Shown: positions 21,017-34,577, counted from the stretch's first letter. The stretch: DNA of 64,000 nucleotides from Trileptium ribeirensis (GCA_030248225.1 JASANE010017456.1:1-64000), one strand, 5' to 3'. Made by a program: numbers and translations. The notes: generated by a model not told the origin, from the sequence alone.

Positions 21017-22600
21017 GCTAAACAGACCTGTCAGCAAACAGACACAGCATAAGTGAATTTACAATCGAATACGTAACCCTATCGGTGTTACCTAATTTGC
21101 ATAATCATATGCCTTTCTGTAATTAGCTCGTCCGAACATATAACTAAGACTTAATTTTCCAAATGAAAACAAATGAGAAAAAAACAAAAACTTTATACAG
21201 GAGATAATGAAGTCTAGTTATAAAGGCTATCATTATATCAACTGACACAGTGGTATAATTCAGAAACTAATGGAAATTTGTTTCAACACTCACCTTCGCA
21301 GCTTTAGTTTGGACACAGCCAAAAGTAGTAACTCAAACGGGGAACAACATCTTTCTTAAAAATTGTATAATGAGTTATCATTGTATTCTATAAAGCCGTG
21401 TATTGAAAAAACGTGGAATAATTTCTCGAATTTAGTGCACTAAGGATCTAACAGCAATGTGATTAAATTAATGCTACTAAAGTTTGAAAAAGGTATAAAA
21501 ACGTGCCAGCTGCGACAGATATGATGTAGAACACAGACACGGCGGTAAAACTGATTTGGTTGCATGACAAAGGGTTATGATTATTAGCATGATGATCGCC
21601 GCTTTGAACGAGAGCGGAAATTCATTAATGCAATTTATCAATTGAATCTCAATAAGGAAAACTTTATTACAACCGACAGAATGTTTTTTTCTATTCAGTC
21701 TGTACGCTATATAACAAAATCAATCAGTTAGAATCATTATAATAATATCTCTTTCAAAAATATATAGTTGAAAAAACTAATATAGGTCAACACGACTTTT
21801 TTAAGTTCATGGTTCCACAACAGATACGAGTGCCACAATCGGGTATCCATTATTTGCAGGAAATATATAAATTAAAAATTATTAGAGTAATAATTATGCC
21901 TATGTCTTAGGCCGGGTTCACACTGCATCCGATCTGATCCGAAATCCACAATTTTTTCCGATCCGAATCGGATGAAGTAGTGGGAAAACAAATACATATA
22001 CACATACACGCAAACTATACATAACTATACAATTTAGTTGCGTGAAATGTTTCTTGGAAAATGCTAAAATCGCTATAAGAAAACTTCAGATGAATTTTGA
22101 GCCATCGACTATATTGTGAGCATTGAATGGGCTATTTTAAACACGTTGTTTAACCGACAAAAAGAAAGAGAAAATAATTTGTTTTGGAGAAATGGGAACC
22201 CATCTCAAATTACATACACGGACAGCACACGGCACGTTACAAGTGGTCACAATGGAGGGATTCTGTGTTTATTTATAATGGCCCATTTGCTTGCGATTAT
22301 GCGGCTTATGCGCTTGTTATAGGCTTATCATAGTAGCTTGCTCTAGGCAGACCAGGCCGCTATTAGCATAATCGTTCGAAATCACTAAATTCATTTCTGC
22401 AACTAATTTGCAATAACTGAGCAGACTAATGCAAATGTCTGTCCTAGAAGGCCCTAGCAAAGTCCCAATCGAAGGAATCAGTGTCCCACTGATTATACGC
22501 GAACAATTGCTTCTCGTAAAATACTAATTTACACAAAACACACAGCGTATTACAATAAGTATTCTCTAAGAAAACAACAGGAGACTCTCTGTAATCAAAG
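21017..22600. other. No gene seen
   Basis: AT-rich. At 21,911-21,975 a run of GATCCGA-type motifs after ggccgggttcacactgc resembles a transposon end, but no inverted partner was found. Confidence 0.5.
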
Positions 22601-22604
22601 TTAT

Positions 22605-24345
22605 GATGACATAACTTACGAAACTATAATCATCTATCATAGATAATTATTATAACGCGCTAAAAATACTTTAGAAAAGCTCTAGAGGTGCTTTGCAAAA
22701 TATTCTGTCAGATTAAAGTGCTTTGAATGATAAGCATTTTCCATGAACAAACACGAGAGTCTCAGTAATACAAGTTATAATAACATATGCTACAAAACTA
22801 TAATCATCTATCATAGATAATTATTATAACGCGCTAAAAATACTTTAGAAAAGCTCTAGAGGTGCTTTGCAAAATATTCTGTCAGATTAAAGTGCTTTGA
22901 ATGATAACATTTTCCATGAACAAACACGAGAGTCTCAGTAATACAAGTTATAATAACGTATGCTACGAAACTATAATCATCTATCATAGATAATTATTAT
23001 AACGCGCTAAAAATACTTTAGAAAAGCTCTAGCGGTGTTTTGCAAAATATTCTGTCAGATTAAAGTGCTTTGAATGATAAGCATTTTCCATGAACAAACA
23101 CGAGAGTTTCAGTAATACAAGTTATAATAACATATGCTACGAAACTATAATCATCTATCATAGATAATTATTATAACGCGCTAAAAATACTTTAGAAAAG
23201 CTCTAGAGGTGCTTTGCAAAATATTCTGTCAGATTAAAGTGCTTTGAATGATAAGCATTTTCCATGAACAAACACGAGAGTCTCAGTAATACAAGTTATA
23301 ATAACATATGCTACGAAACTATAATCATCTATCATAGATAATTATTATAACGCGCTAAAAATACTTTAGAAAAGCTCTAGAGGTGCTTTGCAAAATATTC
23401 TGTCAGATTAAAGTGCTTTGAATGATAAGCATTTTCCATGAACAATCACGAGAGTCTCAGTAATACAAGTTATAATAACATATGCTACGAAACTGCAATC
23501 ATCTATCGTAGATAATTATTATAACGCGCTAAAGATACTTTAGAAAAGCTCTAGAGGTGCTTTGCACAATATTCTGTCAGATTAAAGTGCTTTGAATGAT
23601 AAGCATTTTCCATGAACAAACACGAGAGTCTCAGTAATACAAGTTGCAATCATCTATCGTAGATAATTATTATAACGCGCTAAAAATACTTTAGAAAAGC
23701 TCTAGAGGTGCTTTGCAAAATATTCTGTCAGATTAAAGTGCTTTGAATGATAAGCATTTTCCATGAACAAACACGAGAGTCTCAGTAATACAAGTTATAA
23801 TAACATATGCTACGAAACTATAATCATCTATCATAGATAATTATTATAAAGCGCTAAAAATACTTTAGAAAAGCTCTAGAGGTGCTTTGCAAAATATTCT
23901 GTCAGATTAAAGTGCTTTGAATGATAAGCATTTTCCATGAACAATCACGAGAGTCTCAGTAATACAAGTTATAATAACATATGCTACGAAACTGCAATCA
24001 TCTATCGTAGATAATTATTATAACGCGCTAAAAATACTTTAGAAAAGCTCTAGAGGTGCTTTGCAAAATATTCTGTCAGATTAAAGTGCTTTGAATGATA
24101 AGCATTTTCCATGAACAAACACGAGAGTCTCAGTAATACAAGTTGCAATCATCTATCGTAGATAATTATTATAACGCGCTAAAAATACTTTAGAAAAGCT
24201 CTAGAGGTGCTTTGCAAAATATTCTGTCAGATTAAAGTGCTTTGAATGATAAGCATTTTCCATGAACAATCACGAGAGTCTCAGTAATACAAGTTATAAT
24301 AACATATGCTACGAAACTGCAATCATCTATCGTAGATAATTCTTA
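22605..24345. repeat. 174-bp satellite with 151-bp variants, 11 units
   Basis: The anchor catctatc recurs at 22631, 22805, 22978, 23152, 23326, 23500, 23651, 23825, 23999, 24150 and 24324: spacing 174 (once 173) with two 151-bp units lacking the ataataacatatgctacga stretch. Two sequence types exist (ataatcatctatcatag and gcaatcatctatcgtag). From 23,326 a three-unit block T-G-short G of 499 bp is itself duplicated. Each anchor is a small ATCTA/TAGAT palindrome. Confidence 0.97.
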
Positions 24346-26245
24346 CAAACGGAGACAACTAATGTTTTTATAACACATTGCCTTACGTAACTTTGAATTT
24401 GATTACCTACAAATACATCATATATAACGGTTTGACGCATGTATAACATCAAATGACGGATAAAACGATCACTTTCGAGATCATGTTTTGCGTCAAACCA
24501 GCATTTATATGTATAATTATAAAATTTATATATGTATAACTCTATACAATTTATACTGTATAACTGTACAAAACTGTACATATATTTATACTGTACATAT
24601 ATATAAATATACATGCTCTACATATTATTCGTATGGTCTCCGTTTTAGTACCCAAAGGTTGAATATAAATACAGAACCAATGACTCAGTTTAACGCATTT
24701 CATATAGGTATAATAATATCCAGAAATACAAACAGCAAAAAGAATGGTATTTAAACGTATATTTCTATCTTAATTAAACACAAGAGAAATGAAAAACAGT
24801 AGCCATGACGTGAATCTCCAAGAATATCTGGCTATAAAAATATATGAAATTTCATTAAGCAGTTAAATTTAACATTTATTCCATATGTGAATATAAATAT
24901 CACTCGAAAATGATAACTAAATTACTATGGATCTTATAATATTTGAAAATTCTATTACGTAGTTGACTTATTGCTTAAAACCGAGAGTCAATGTTGGTCT
25001 ACTCTACTGCAGAGTGTGACACTGTTTAGCTTTGCCTTGTTAACGTCCGAGGTAGTTGGCGGTCACTTTCAGTCTTACATTCTTACCCACTTATTGGCAC
25101 ATAAACTTGACTACCCCACCCACGTTCGTGGACAATCGACTTATACCAAACCCACGTTATTAGACTATTCAATTATCGCCTTACTCATGCTCATGGACAA
25201 CTACTTCAGACCCCCTTGGGTTCCTGTGGGTCGAACATTTTTGAAAAATTTTATGATCCAACCTTGACATCTCGTTTGACTATATAGTTTCTAATTTGAC
25301 ATGTGATATGCATTATATATACAGTACTGCGGCAACCATTCCTTTTCTCATAGGCGGGGCCTCACGTTTCAACCCCAAATAAAATTTGTAAATTTATTGT
25401 ACTGATATCTAACGGACTCGGATTATATCCTTTATAGTGCTATATATATTGCGGTTTCTGGGTTCGAAGCACCAAGGTCTAGTGGTGATCACCCCAGACA
25501 TCTTTGCCTATACTGTTTTATTGGGAGTGAAGACTAGGATACCATAACCGCGGCACTGGTATCACATTTTGACAAAAAATCAATATGATTTCGGCGTTTA
25601 ACCAAGTTTCGATATTTCCCAAGTTATATTTGCCCCTTCAACATTCATACTGAGATCCATAGTCATATATATTTCGTAAGATTCAACAAACCTGTCATAG
25701 TTTAGTAGGCCAATGTAACCATAAAGTGTGTAAATAAATGAAGGCTATGCCGTTCTCGATGTACTAAATCTAAGCCTTAGGCTAAGCTAAGGTCCTTATA
25801 TGAGACATACACTAAGCCTAAGCCTAAGTCGGGGGTATGCTGCCCCCCACCCGAAACCTCCGCTCTAAGATATTCTTTTTCTAACGTTATAACGTCAGGC
25901 CCCTAAAGGTGACATGGGCCGTTCAGTAGATACGTGTTGTGAGCTGTGGCCCATCGTTAAACAAGACATAGTGGAACCAAAAACAGTTCGAGATAACCGA
26001 CATTTTACAAAAGAATCAAATTTCCATAGAAACCTAGCTAGAGTCGCTCACCGGATATAGCTTCATGCCTAGCGATAATTAAGACACGTAACTTTTGTTT
26101 CAATGACTATATCACATTCCTTGTTACAGTTGCAATCTACAAAAACTACAGGTGAGAATTTCGTGTCCGGAAGGTCGACGCCTGACTACACATGGACAAG
26201 GTCGGGATGATGCATGACCTTATCGGCTTCGGCAGACTAAAGCGT
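24346..26245. other. AT-rich region without recognised genes
   Basis: Low-complexity TATA/GTAT tracts at 24,500-24,620 generate opposing short frames. Near 25,455-25,500 tRNA-like box sequences (gggttcgaagc and ggtctagtggtgatcac) occur in B-then-A order, so no tRNA gene. A copy of the dispersed repeat lies at 25,741-25,840. Confidence 0.5.
25741..25840 (+). repeat. Short dispersed repeat, copy 3
   Basis: ctatgccgttctcgatgtac followed by two blocks of taagcctaag. Longer than copies at 16,262 and 17,041. Confidence 0.55.
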
Positions 26246-26703
26246 CATGTAATCAAAAGTTCTTGATGAACACTTGAAGAAGAGTGTGACACTCATGTAA
26301 CATTACATTATGGAAGTTACGGGATGACGCGTTCCATCTCTGTGTCATTTGTCCCACGTTTAGAGTGGAAGATAAGTTGCCAAGTTTAGTTGGGTCCCGC
26401 TCCTAAATTTCGTCCTGTCCCCCAACTTTTGTTCCAAAATCGAAAAAAAGATATTTTTCATCTATTCTACGGATTTGAAGTAAAACTTGGAGGGGGCGGC
26501 AGGACGAAAGTTATGGGGACAGAGCAAAAATTGGAAATTCGTTGGGGAACAGGACAACATTAAGAAAGTTTGTCCGCCACTTTAAAGTGTAACAAAAGCC
26601 TTAAAAATGGAATGCGTCATTCCACTGCGCAAATATAACATAGTGTGACATAGTATCACACTATTCTACAAGGGTTCATCATAAACTCTTGATGTATTGC
26701 ATG
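26246..26703. mobile_element. Fold-back/MITE with about 95-bp imperfect inverted ends
   Basis: The left end (26,246-26,340) and the inverted right end (about 26,605-26,703) share catg(t/c)aat, gatgaac(a/c)cttg, agtgtga(c/t)ac and a tgacgc(g/a)ttccat block. A second inner inverted pair surrounds the centre (gtcctgtcccccaact at 26,411 against cttggagggggcggcaggac at 26,488). No coding capacity. Flanking duplication not resolved. Confidence 0.75.
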
Positions 26704-27423
26704 TGAGAATATATAATGCGTGTGCTTTATGGAATTGAAAATGAACAATCTTATATCGTCGCTCAGGTCTATTCAACGTGATATCAGATACCCTACTGTA
26801 TTCCACAGCCTCAGAAAGTGGGACTACGCTAAGTGAACTTTGGTTGCGGCCCCGGTCGGGTGGGCGGACCCCCGATTACAAACGGGGACGGCCGAATTAT
26901 TGATAGAGCGGGACTTATGTCGAATCCAAACGACCTGATTCTCAAAATTTCCGCTCGTTCTCACCTCTAACATAATCTCACGCGTTTCCCGTCAAAGAGA
27001 TACCCCGCATTTTACCCTGGATAAGCTAAAACGTTAGAGTGATACGAAATAATTTGTACAACAGGTGTATTCTGCTTTTGGAGAAGTGAATTTAGAGTGA
27101 ACACAGATGCATAATGCCTAGTTAGTGAGATCGGCTGGCAATAAATTTCTATCCAAAGATGTTAATAACTGATATTCAGTTATTATTTCAGCTGACACGT
27201 AAGCGCCTCTGGTAATTGGCCAAATAATATTTAATACAGAAGCTACTTTATTAGTATATATTACAAACCTTTCTTCTTGAACATTTTGGATATATATATT
27301 ATAAGTACCTCTCACACACGACAAAAATTATTAGTTTACTTGATTTTATTATGTATACTGTACGCTTCAAATAAGATTTCTTTTAAAATAATTGTCACCC
27401 TTTCACATGAAATACGAAGGAGT
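26704..27423. other. No gene seen
   Basis: Mixed sequence; short frames only, including a 68-codon minus frame at 27,118-27,324 without recognisable features. Confidence 0.5.
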
Positions 27424-27431
27424 ATCATATA

Positions 27432-27788
27432 CCATAGGCGTCGAATGTTTGTCAGCTTAACGAGCTAGATGGTCTAGGAGTGCGAGATCGCGGGGGAGGA
27501 AGGGGAGGTCGCCGGACGTCGGGTCGGGAGATGAGGTTGCAGAGGAGGGGGTGCTGAGGTCATCGGAAGGGGTAAATTTTCTAAAATTTCTGGGTCTCAA
27601 AACTTTTCCTTCATTTTTGCAAATTTACGATAAATTTCCCATATTTTTTAGCAATTTTACCTGAAGTTTTGCCACTTTTCACCAATATTTTCCAGGGTGG
27701 GGAGCAGAGCCTTCAGGCTGGATGGGGCATATAAATGTGGCTTGGGGGTTCCAACCCCAAAGTGGGTGACTGCCCTATCGACACCTAT
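27432..27788. mobile_element. MITE with 8-bp target duplication
   Basis: 357 bp flanked by atcatata on both sides (27,424-27,431 and 27,789-27,796). Ends are ccataggcgtcga and tcgacacctat, an imperfect 11-bp terminal inverted repeat. The 8-bp duplication suggests a hAT-type origin. Interior is an AT-rich core between GC-rich ends; non-coding. Confidence 0.75.
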
Positions 27789-27796
27789 ATCATATA

Positions 27797-28282
27797 TGTA
27801 TGTGACGTGTAGTGGTGTTGCTACCGCCGGAAAACCAAGCGACGATGGATTGTGTATGTAGGAGTATTGTCTTTGTACAGTGTATAGATGTTTGCCGGAT
27901 AGCGTGGTGTTTCGTCTAACGATTCTTCAATGCACATCGTTTTATTGTGAAATAATAAGTTCAGTGAAATAGTGAGAAAATGAGTGGTTGTTCACGATAT
28001 AATTGTTGTTCTTTAATCTTGGGAGGAGGGCTCATTTTTAACATTAAGATTAGTCGAAAGTTGTGTTTCATGGTGAATCAGTATATAGCGCAGAGACATT
28101 GCTGCCGTAGTTTTAAATATATGTACAAATAATAATCGTCGGCGCCAAGCGCTAACCAGCTACTGTTAGTCTATCTTCCTGGCAGTCTCGTACGCTAGAC
28201 AGTATAAACGACCGCTAAGCTATTAGGCGGCAGCGTACCAGTTAGTTCAACTAGTTGCTCGTGATTGTCGAACATTGTCGCC
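27797..28282. other. Boundary of GC-rich island
   Basis: No gene recognised; base composition shifts here from AT-rich to the GC-richer island. Confidence 0.4.
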
Positions 28283-29677
28283 TGCCCTCCCTTACCAGCT
28301 TGAACGCTTTGCCCACTAAGCATATTTCAGGCAACTAGTTTTTGTTCTAGTATTCTATTATAAGGACTGATACAAGTCCCCATCCTCCTGCCTCCTAGTC
28401 GACGCACCCATTTCTGAACTGGTGCATGCGACCCGTCTCTTTGCTCACCGTAACCAGACAAATCCAGCGACGTGCCCCGGACCTTCGCCCATTTCCTCAC
28501 TGAACCGCTATGGCCACGCGAAGGTGCCCCATTTTCCGCCACCAACCACTGATGGGTACAACTTATCCGAGATTTTTCTCTCAATTCCAAGACGGGCGAA
28601 CTGTCCCTCATTGTGTTCGTCTCGACGAGACATCTCCAAAAATACCAGGCGGGTCATCGCCAGTCGCCCCATTAACTCGGGACGGCCAACGAAAGCGCCC
28701 CCACCATCACCGCCACCCTCCCTGGTCGTGATGAATTTAGCACCTCTTTAACCCCTGCCGTTCGAGCATGGATATCACCCTCGTTCGAACCGCCATTCGA
28801 CGGCGAATCCAACGATATCCGGCGGGCGTCGCTCTGCCCAACCGCTAACGCCGTAAAGCCCGCTAAAACCGTACGTACTTATATACGTCGCAACCCATGC
28901 GTGGAGTGCAGTCGAGACACTGAAATACTGCAGTGTACTAAGGCAGTAGGATAAGCGATAAATAGAGTCGAAGCGAAAACGACCATCGAGAAAAGAAAAA
29001 GACGCAGACGCGTCAGGGACCAACCGCACCGTGCCCGCGGCTTGGAACGACCCCAATATTGGGGAATAAACCTAGGAAACCGATCGATAGAGCGCAGAGC
29101 GTCCGTGAGTCGCGCTCCTTTGCGCCCCCTAATAAAAACGGCCACGGAGCCGAATTAAATTCAAGTAACCTGGTTCGCCCATGGAGCGGCCCCGGAAAAT
29201 GCATGGGCGACGGCTTAGTGTCGTTTCTCACCACAACAACGCCCCACCTTCTGGAATCTGACGAACTATTGTGCCCACCCTTTTCTCTTCGTCATCTGTC
29301 TGTTCGGTCAGTCGTATCGCTTGCTCAGTCGAACCCGAGTGGACAAAGTCACCCGAAACGATAAGGTAAATCAACGTGTAGGCATCACTTGGAGTGAATC
29401 GTTAGGATGAAATAGTCCACAACCCTTAGGAGCACCTTGACGCCGACTCCGCTTTGAATAGCGACCAAACTGTTACTTTTGTGCTGCCAGCGCAGAACTC
29501 GCATAGCCAAGCCATGTCGCCGTTTTTCCCCTTACACCCTTTCTTGTGTCCGTTACCGCGTGCAAAGGATCGTCGTTTGAGCATTTTCGAAGCACTCTAG
29601 GGCCCTTGCTCTTCGCGCCCCATAGCTGAAGAGAATCGCTAACATTGAGCGGAAGTAAGGATAACCGCTCCTAGCCC

Positions 29678-30270
29678 TTGAACGCGCGGGTCTCTGCATG
29701 CTCCGTACTTATCTTCGGCGATGCGATGACAGCGCCATTAGTAAAAATGGCTGCATCAAAAGGCTGGTTCGCTGTAGTGTGGCCTGGAGCCACCATGCAG
29801 TTTTTGGTTGGGATGGCGACATGTATCGCAACGCCCCAAACTAAAACTATCGTTATTCTTGGCGGATACAAGGCCGCATTGCGATCTAAACCGCATGAAG
29901 GTCGTCTCCTAGATGCGCCGAGCAAATTCATGCGCCGTGTACGTCGGTATATCTGCTCATTTGACTAAATTTGAGTGACAGAGCTCGAGCAATTATAGCG
30001 CCGCCAACACCAGCTTGGGACATTGGACAAGGTGACGTAAACGCATGGTCCAAAGAATTCACCCGCCTGCTACATGACATTAAGCGTCAATTCCCGGACA
30101 GAGAACAAAAGTCCGTGATGCCCGATTATCCGCAAGAATTATTGGAACCAGGTGCATGGGAAGCAGGCCCCAGCGACGACCCACCTGCGGAACCTCAAGT
30201 GATGGAACAATATATTGGGTTCCTTCGAAAATGGGTGGAACGACAAACATCAGAACGGGGGCTCACATAA
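29678..30270 (+). pseudogene. SGNH-like frame, copy A, interrupted
   Basis: Counterpart of 36,269-36,862. At about 29,963 the sequence reads gactaaatttgag where copy B has gactacctattgag, which introduces a TAA and a length change, splitting the frame into 29,678-29,968 and 29,971-30,270. Otherwise nearly identical, with one Asp/Glu difference near the end. Confidence 0.75.
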
Positions 30271-30422
30271 AGAAAATTGGGCCGAACCTGCACCATAATT
30301 TTTGATTATGCACCTTTAACGAAACCAATTTTTCACAACGGGACAACCTAGGATCGGCCAAGGCCTCCACACCTGGCCTGATACAGGACTGTATCATATT
30401 CGTATGTGTATTATATTATGCC

Positions 30423-30857
30423 GTGTTTGACCGTTACTCTCGTTGTATCACTTTATTACCTATAACCGATGCCTATAAATTTAGACACCAAACAGCAAAA
30501 CGAGCACATAAAAGCACGCAAGCGAATCTTTCAATCCCAAGCGGAAAGCCATTTTTGCAAAAAAATATAAGAGGAGGACTTGGTTGGGTTCACAGGATTC
30601 GTCGAACGAGATTTAGGGTAAACCACTTTGTGACTTCTGATAATTAATAAAAGTACTGACCATTTAGCGTGATCAGGCGGGACGCTGGTAAAGAAAGCTG
30701 TCAAATTTCAAATATAAAAGATACCAAGCAACGAACACGTTCCACCACTACTAGCGGAGTTATTTTTGCAGGGGTCTTAAGTGATGAGACCCCGGTACAA
30801 GCCAAAATTATCGCCAACAGATCTCAAGCAAAAGAAAATTGCTCGCAAACCGTATAA
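30423..30857 (+). other. Two short frames duplicated in copy B
   Basis: Frames 30,423-30,647 and 30,669-30,857 match 37,014-37,238 and 37,260-37,448. They begin with GTG or similar, not a clear ATG. I recognise no domain. Identity between copies reflects recent duplication and is not evidence of selection. Confidence 0.35.
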
Positions 30858-31084
30858 TTAAGTCCGAAAATTTCCATTTAAAAATATAAGAGATGTAACA
30901 GAACTGTTCCGGCCCGTTACGAGGGTTTCTGCATAATTTCAGCACCAAAACTGCCAGAAACTATTGTCAAGCACGAATAGCGCGTCACAACGTACCATGA
31001 TCTTTGGGGCAGCATTGTCTTGCGTATCGATGCTTCGCTTATTAAATCAATTGTAACATTATCTAGCCTACCCATATTTCGCTT

Positions 31085-31350
31085 ACTAATCAATTTTGTA
31101 TAATTCCTGATTGATAATAATTTGTTACCGTTTGAAATCAATTTTGTATAATTCCTGATTGATAATAATTTGTTACCGTTTGAAATCAATTTTGTATGAG
31201 TTCCGATCGATAATAATTTGTTACCGTTTGAAATCAATTTTGTATAATTCCTGCTCGATAATAAGTTGTTACAGTTTGAATTCAATTTTGTATGATTCTT
31301 GACCGATAATAATCTGTTGCCGTTTGAAATCAATTTTATACCATTTTTGC
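31085..31350. repeat. 48-bp minisatellite, copy A (about 5-6 units)
   Basis: Units spaced 48 bp with core ataataatttgttaccgttt. In the minus frame it encodes a 16-residue repeat (NGNKLLSIRNYTKLIS). Copy B has more units. Confidence 0.95.
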
Positions 31351-32005
31351 CACTGTGAGTTGTATTTTGTATGCCTGCCGGGACGAGTGTCAAATGGGAC
31401 TATCCGGACGCAGTAGCGATGTGAGTTCAAGGATCAACTCGTTAGGAGACTGATTCAAAGGAATTAGGACCCGAAAATTGAGCCTTTTCAACGTCTATAG
31501 GGAACCACTCGAATCTCAACTGGTCATCACTAAACACTAAGACTTTACAACTAGGACCGTCCGGGAATAGAAGGCCCCTGGTTAATCACGCCTAATTAAC
31601 GAATTTGTAGAGATGAAAAACGAGAATATCCAGTCTACCTGGTTTGAGCCGTATGCTGAGCAATGGTCAAGGTAAATAACGAGCCGCAATAAGTTGAAAT
31701 TACGAGTACGGCAGATTCCGAGGTCACAGAAAACGTCGGAGTCGAGTTAATCTAATGGCTCGTAACCGTCTAGCACTCCACGATCCGGAAATAGCCGAGG
31801 CATGTCGATGGAGCATTTCGAGGCCCATTGCTGGAAACCAAATCGCCCCGGACAATGCCAGAACCTCGCTCGTGAAGTACAAAGATAACCGCTACTTACG
31901 CTAAGTTGGGTTATCATGACAGAAACGGGACTGTTACTTTTATACTTAACTCATACTGTATGTACATATATGTATATGTGTCTAATACGACTAACAGGCC
32001 TTTTG
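31351..32005. other. Spacer between units A and B
   Basis: Unique, GC-moderate sequence without recognised features, ending in a short tatgtatatgt tract just before unit B. Confidence 0.4.
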
Positions 32006-34537
32006 TGCCCTCCCTTACCAGCTTGAACGCTGTGCCCACTAAGCATATTTCAGGCAACTAGTTTTTGTTCTAGTATTCTATTATAAGGACTGATACAAGT
32101 CCCCATCCTCCTGCCTCCTAGTCGACGCACCCATTTCTGAACTGGTGCATGCGACCCGTCTCTTTGCTCACCGTAACCAGACAAATCCAGCGACGTGCCC
32201 CGGACCTTCGCCCATTTCCTCACTGAACCGCTATGGCCGCGCGAAGGTGCCCCAATTTCCGCCACCAACCACTGATGGGTACAACTTATCCGAGATTTTT
32301 CTCTTAATTCCAAGACGGGCGAACTGTCCCTCATTGTGTTCGTCTCGTCGAGACATCTCCAAAAATACCAGGCGGGCCATCGCCAGTCGCCCCATTAACT
32401 CGGGACGGCCAACGAAAGCGCCCCCACCCTCCCTGGTCGTGATGAATTTAGCACCTCTTTAACCCCTGCCGTTCGGGCATGGATATCACCCTCGTTCAAA
32501 CCGCCATTCGACGGCGAATCCAACGATATCCGGCGGGCGTCGCTCTGCCCAACCGCTAACGCCGTAAAGCCCGCTAAAACCGTACGTACTTATATACGTC
32601 GCAACCCATGCGTGGGTTCCGACCCAATTTTACACCCACCCCCTCATGTTTGGCATCAATCGGTCCCATTTTCGCCCTGGGGTCGAATCTCTGCCCAGCC
32701 CCTCGAAAATTCCCCGCGTTCCCCTTGTTCCGCTTCCCCCGCCCGCTTCCCTTTTTTTCTTCTCTTCGTGTCCTCGCTGCCCTTTCGCTTTCTCTTTCTG
32801 CTCTCTCTAACCGACGTCTTTGGTCGGCTGCCGTGTTGTTGTTGCTGTGCTGTGTGTGTTGTGTGTGCACTTGGGCGACCTCTCTGTCGCTCAGGTCGCC
32901 TCTGTGTCTCGTGTTTATTGTTTGTGTTTGTGTGTTCATGTGTATTGATGTTTGTAGTATATGTGTATGTATATATATGTATATATGTATGTATATATGG
33001 ACGTAAATAAAGACATGAAAAAAACGGACGGACGAGGACACCATGTATTAAGAATCGTTAAAATTGTAAGTTGCACGAACGGATTGGAATGGACGTTCGG
33101 AAAGGACGGGGGTGTGTTTAGGGCCTTCCCGTGGGTTTCCGGGTCCCAGAATAGGGCCGCCGGCCTGTTAGGGGTTCCTTGGAGGATGTCGCACCTCTAG
33201 TCCTCGGACGTGCGCATCCCCGTCATCGCCCACCCCCTGGGTCGCTCAAAGATCAGTTAGAAATCGCGAAAAGACGCGATTTCGCTTAAAGTTCTGTGGT
33301 GTCCTCACGAAGACGGGTCATTTTCTACGCTGCTATTAGCTTAATTGAAAGGGCGGCAAGTCGAGACCACAACGGCGATGCAGCAGATGGGGCCGACGAA
33401 CAATTAGGACTTCATCCGATTGCTGGTCGTTAAGTGCGTTGGACCCGAATTTCAACGCACATCTGGCCCTAATTGCGGGAAGTTAAAGCTTAACAGCTCA
33501 CGTTTCATGGGAATAACCTGGGCTGAAATCACAGGTGGTCGACGTCCGACTATTCGGAGGGTTCAAACTTGATGTCGGCAAGCTCGATTGAAGCCGACTC
33601 TCCCTAAGGACAACGACGGCTTACGGTGGCTGTCAAATTTGAATTTCCGGAAGTGTCCCCAATTGGACGCCGAAGAAAAAACCAAAAAAAGTGGGCGTCA
33701 AGAAATCGTCCGCGATTGGATGGCGACAGAATCGCCATCCTAAAATATGGGCAGAAATTTTGAGCTTACGACTAGCGCATCGACTCTTGGAATCAGTTCG
33801 ACTTCGGCAGCGCGGAGTTTGGTCGACTTTACTGACCGGCTCTGACGCAGTGTTTCACGTTTGTGTTTACGCCATTAGTTTTCGATTTGCTCTGTTTTCT
33901 CTTCGTTTACGCTTCAAATCGGGCTCGATGGTGAAGACTTCCGCGTAGGCTTTCGCCTCGCGAAGGGGTTCAGCTATTGCTGACCCAGGATCAGAGTCCA
34001 TAAGTGTGAGACAGAAATCGTGCCTTACAGAGGTTTTGTTTCCCTGGTGTAACAGGCAGTAACAGGCCATTCGGTAAGGCGTACCTGGAATTTAGAGTGA
34101 TTTTCTCTTAGCTAGGTTGCTTCACTATCGCTTGAATTGGATCTGGCCACTCCAGCGAAAAATTTTACACTTAAGCCTATCTGAAATTAGTACCTGGTGC
34201 CGAGTTCCGAGGCAGAAGCCCGAACAGTTTTGAGTACTCAAGTGCAGAGCATTGTGAAGACTAGCCATAAGCACCGAAGTCCTGCTGATTGGCCGTGGTC
34301 TTAGGTAGGGCAACACAGAACGGACGCTTCTCGTCCATGTTTTACATGACTTCCTGTTACCGAGTTAGGAACGATGAATTGTCCAGAGAAGACCGCGGTA
34401 AAATTTTCCAAGGCTGATGTACCGAAACAGTAGGGACTTACTTTGTTATCTGCTTTTGTGGTTCACAAATTTTGCAGCTTAGTTGAACGTTCGAGGCTCA
34501 CGCCGTGTTTGAGCTCGAACAGAGATGTAGCCTAGCA

Positions 34538-34577
34538 ACGGAGGACTAGCCTCCGTTGGGCTTTAGGAAGCCCCCAA
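34538..34577. other. Tandem hairpins
   Basis: AACGGAGG-acta(g)-CCTCCGTT is immediately followed by GGGCTT-tagg-AAGCCC. Perfect stems of 8 and 6 bp in non-coding DNA. Confidence 0.75.

Larger units (their letters stand above)
28283..31311. repeat. GC-rich island unit A (short form)
   Basis: Two blocks shared with unit B: 28,283-28,904 (equals 32,006-32,615 except scattered changes and a 12-bp insertion) and 28,905-31,311 (equals 35,496-38,082). Unit A lacks the 2,880-bp segment of unit B; the joint is exact at 28,904/28,905. Identity between copies is very high by eye, so the duplication is recent. Coding frames are damaged in A: the SGNH-like frame has a stop, and a one-base change alters a later frame. 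No RT, transposase or polymerase motif found. Confidence 0.9.

Noticed and set aside
21905..21980. Transposon terminal repeat (ggccgggttcacactgc)
   Set aside because: No inverted partner or target duplication was found within several kilobases.
22605..24345. CRISPR-like array
   Set aside because: Whole 174-bp units repeat, with no short repeat and variable spacer pattern; it is a eukaryotic satellite.
24971..25267. 98-codon plus frame
   Set aside because: No domain, no exon signals, and composition typical of chance frames.
28327..29364. Several frames of 70-100 codons on both strands in unit A
   Set aside because: They overlap each other, lack ATG starts or domains, and the frame at 29,059-29,364 has a stop in copy B (aat tga), so coding use is not supported.
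32574..33044. Long opposing open frames (132-156 codons)
   Set aside because: They arise from pyrimidine-rich, GT-rich and TATG repeat tracts; residue composition is low-complexity and three overlapping frames are open at once.
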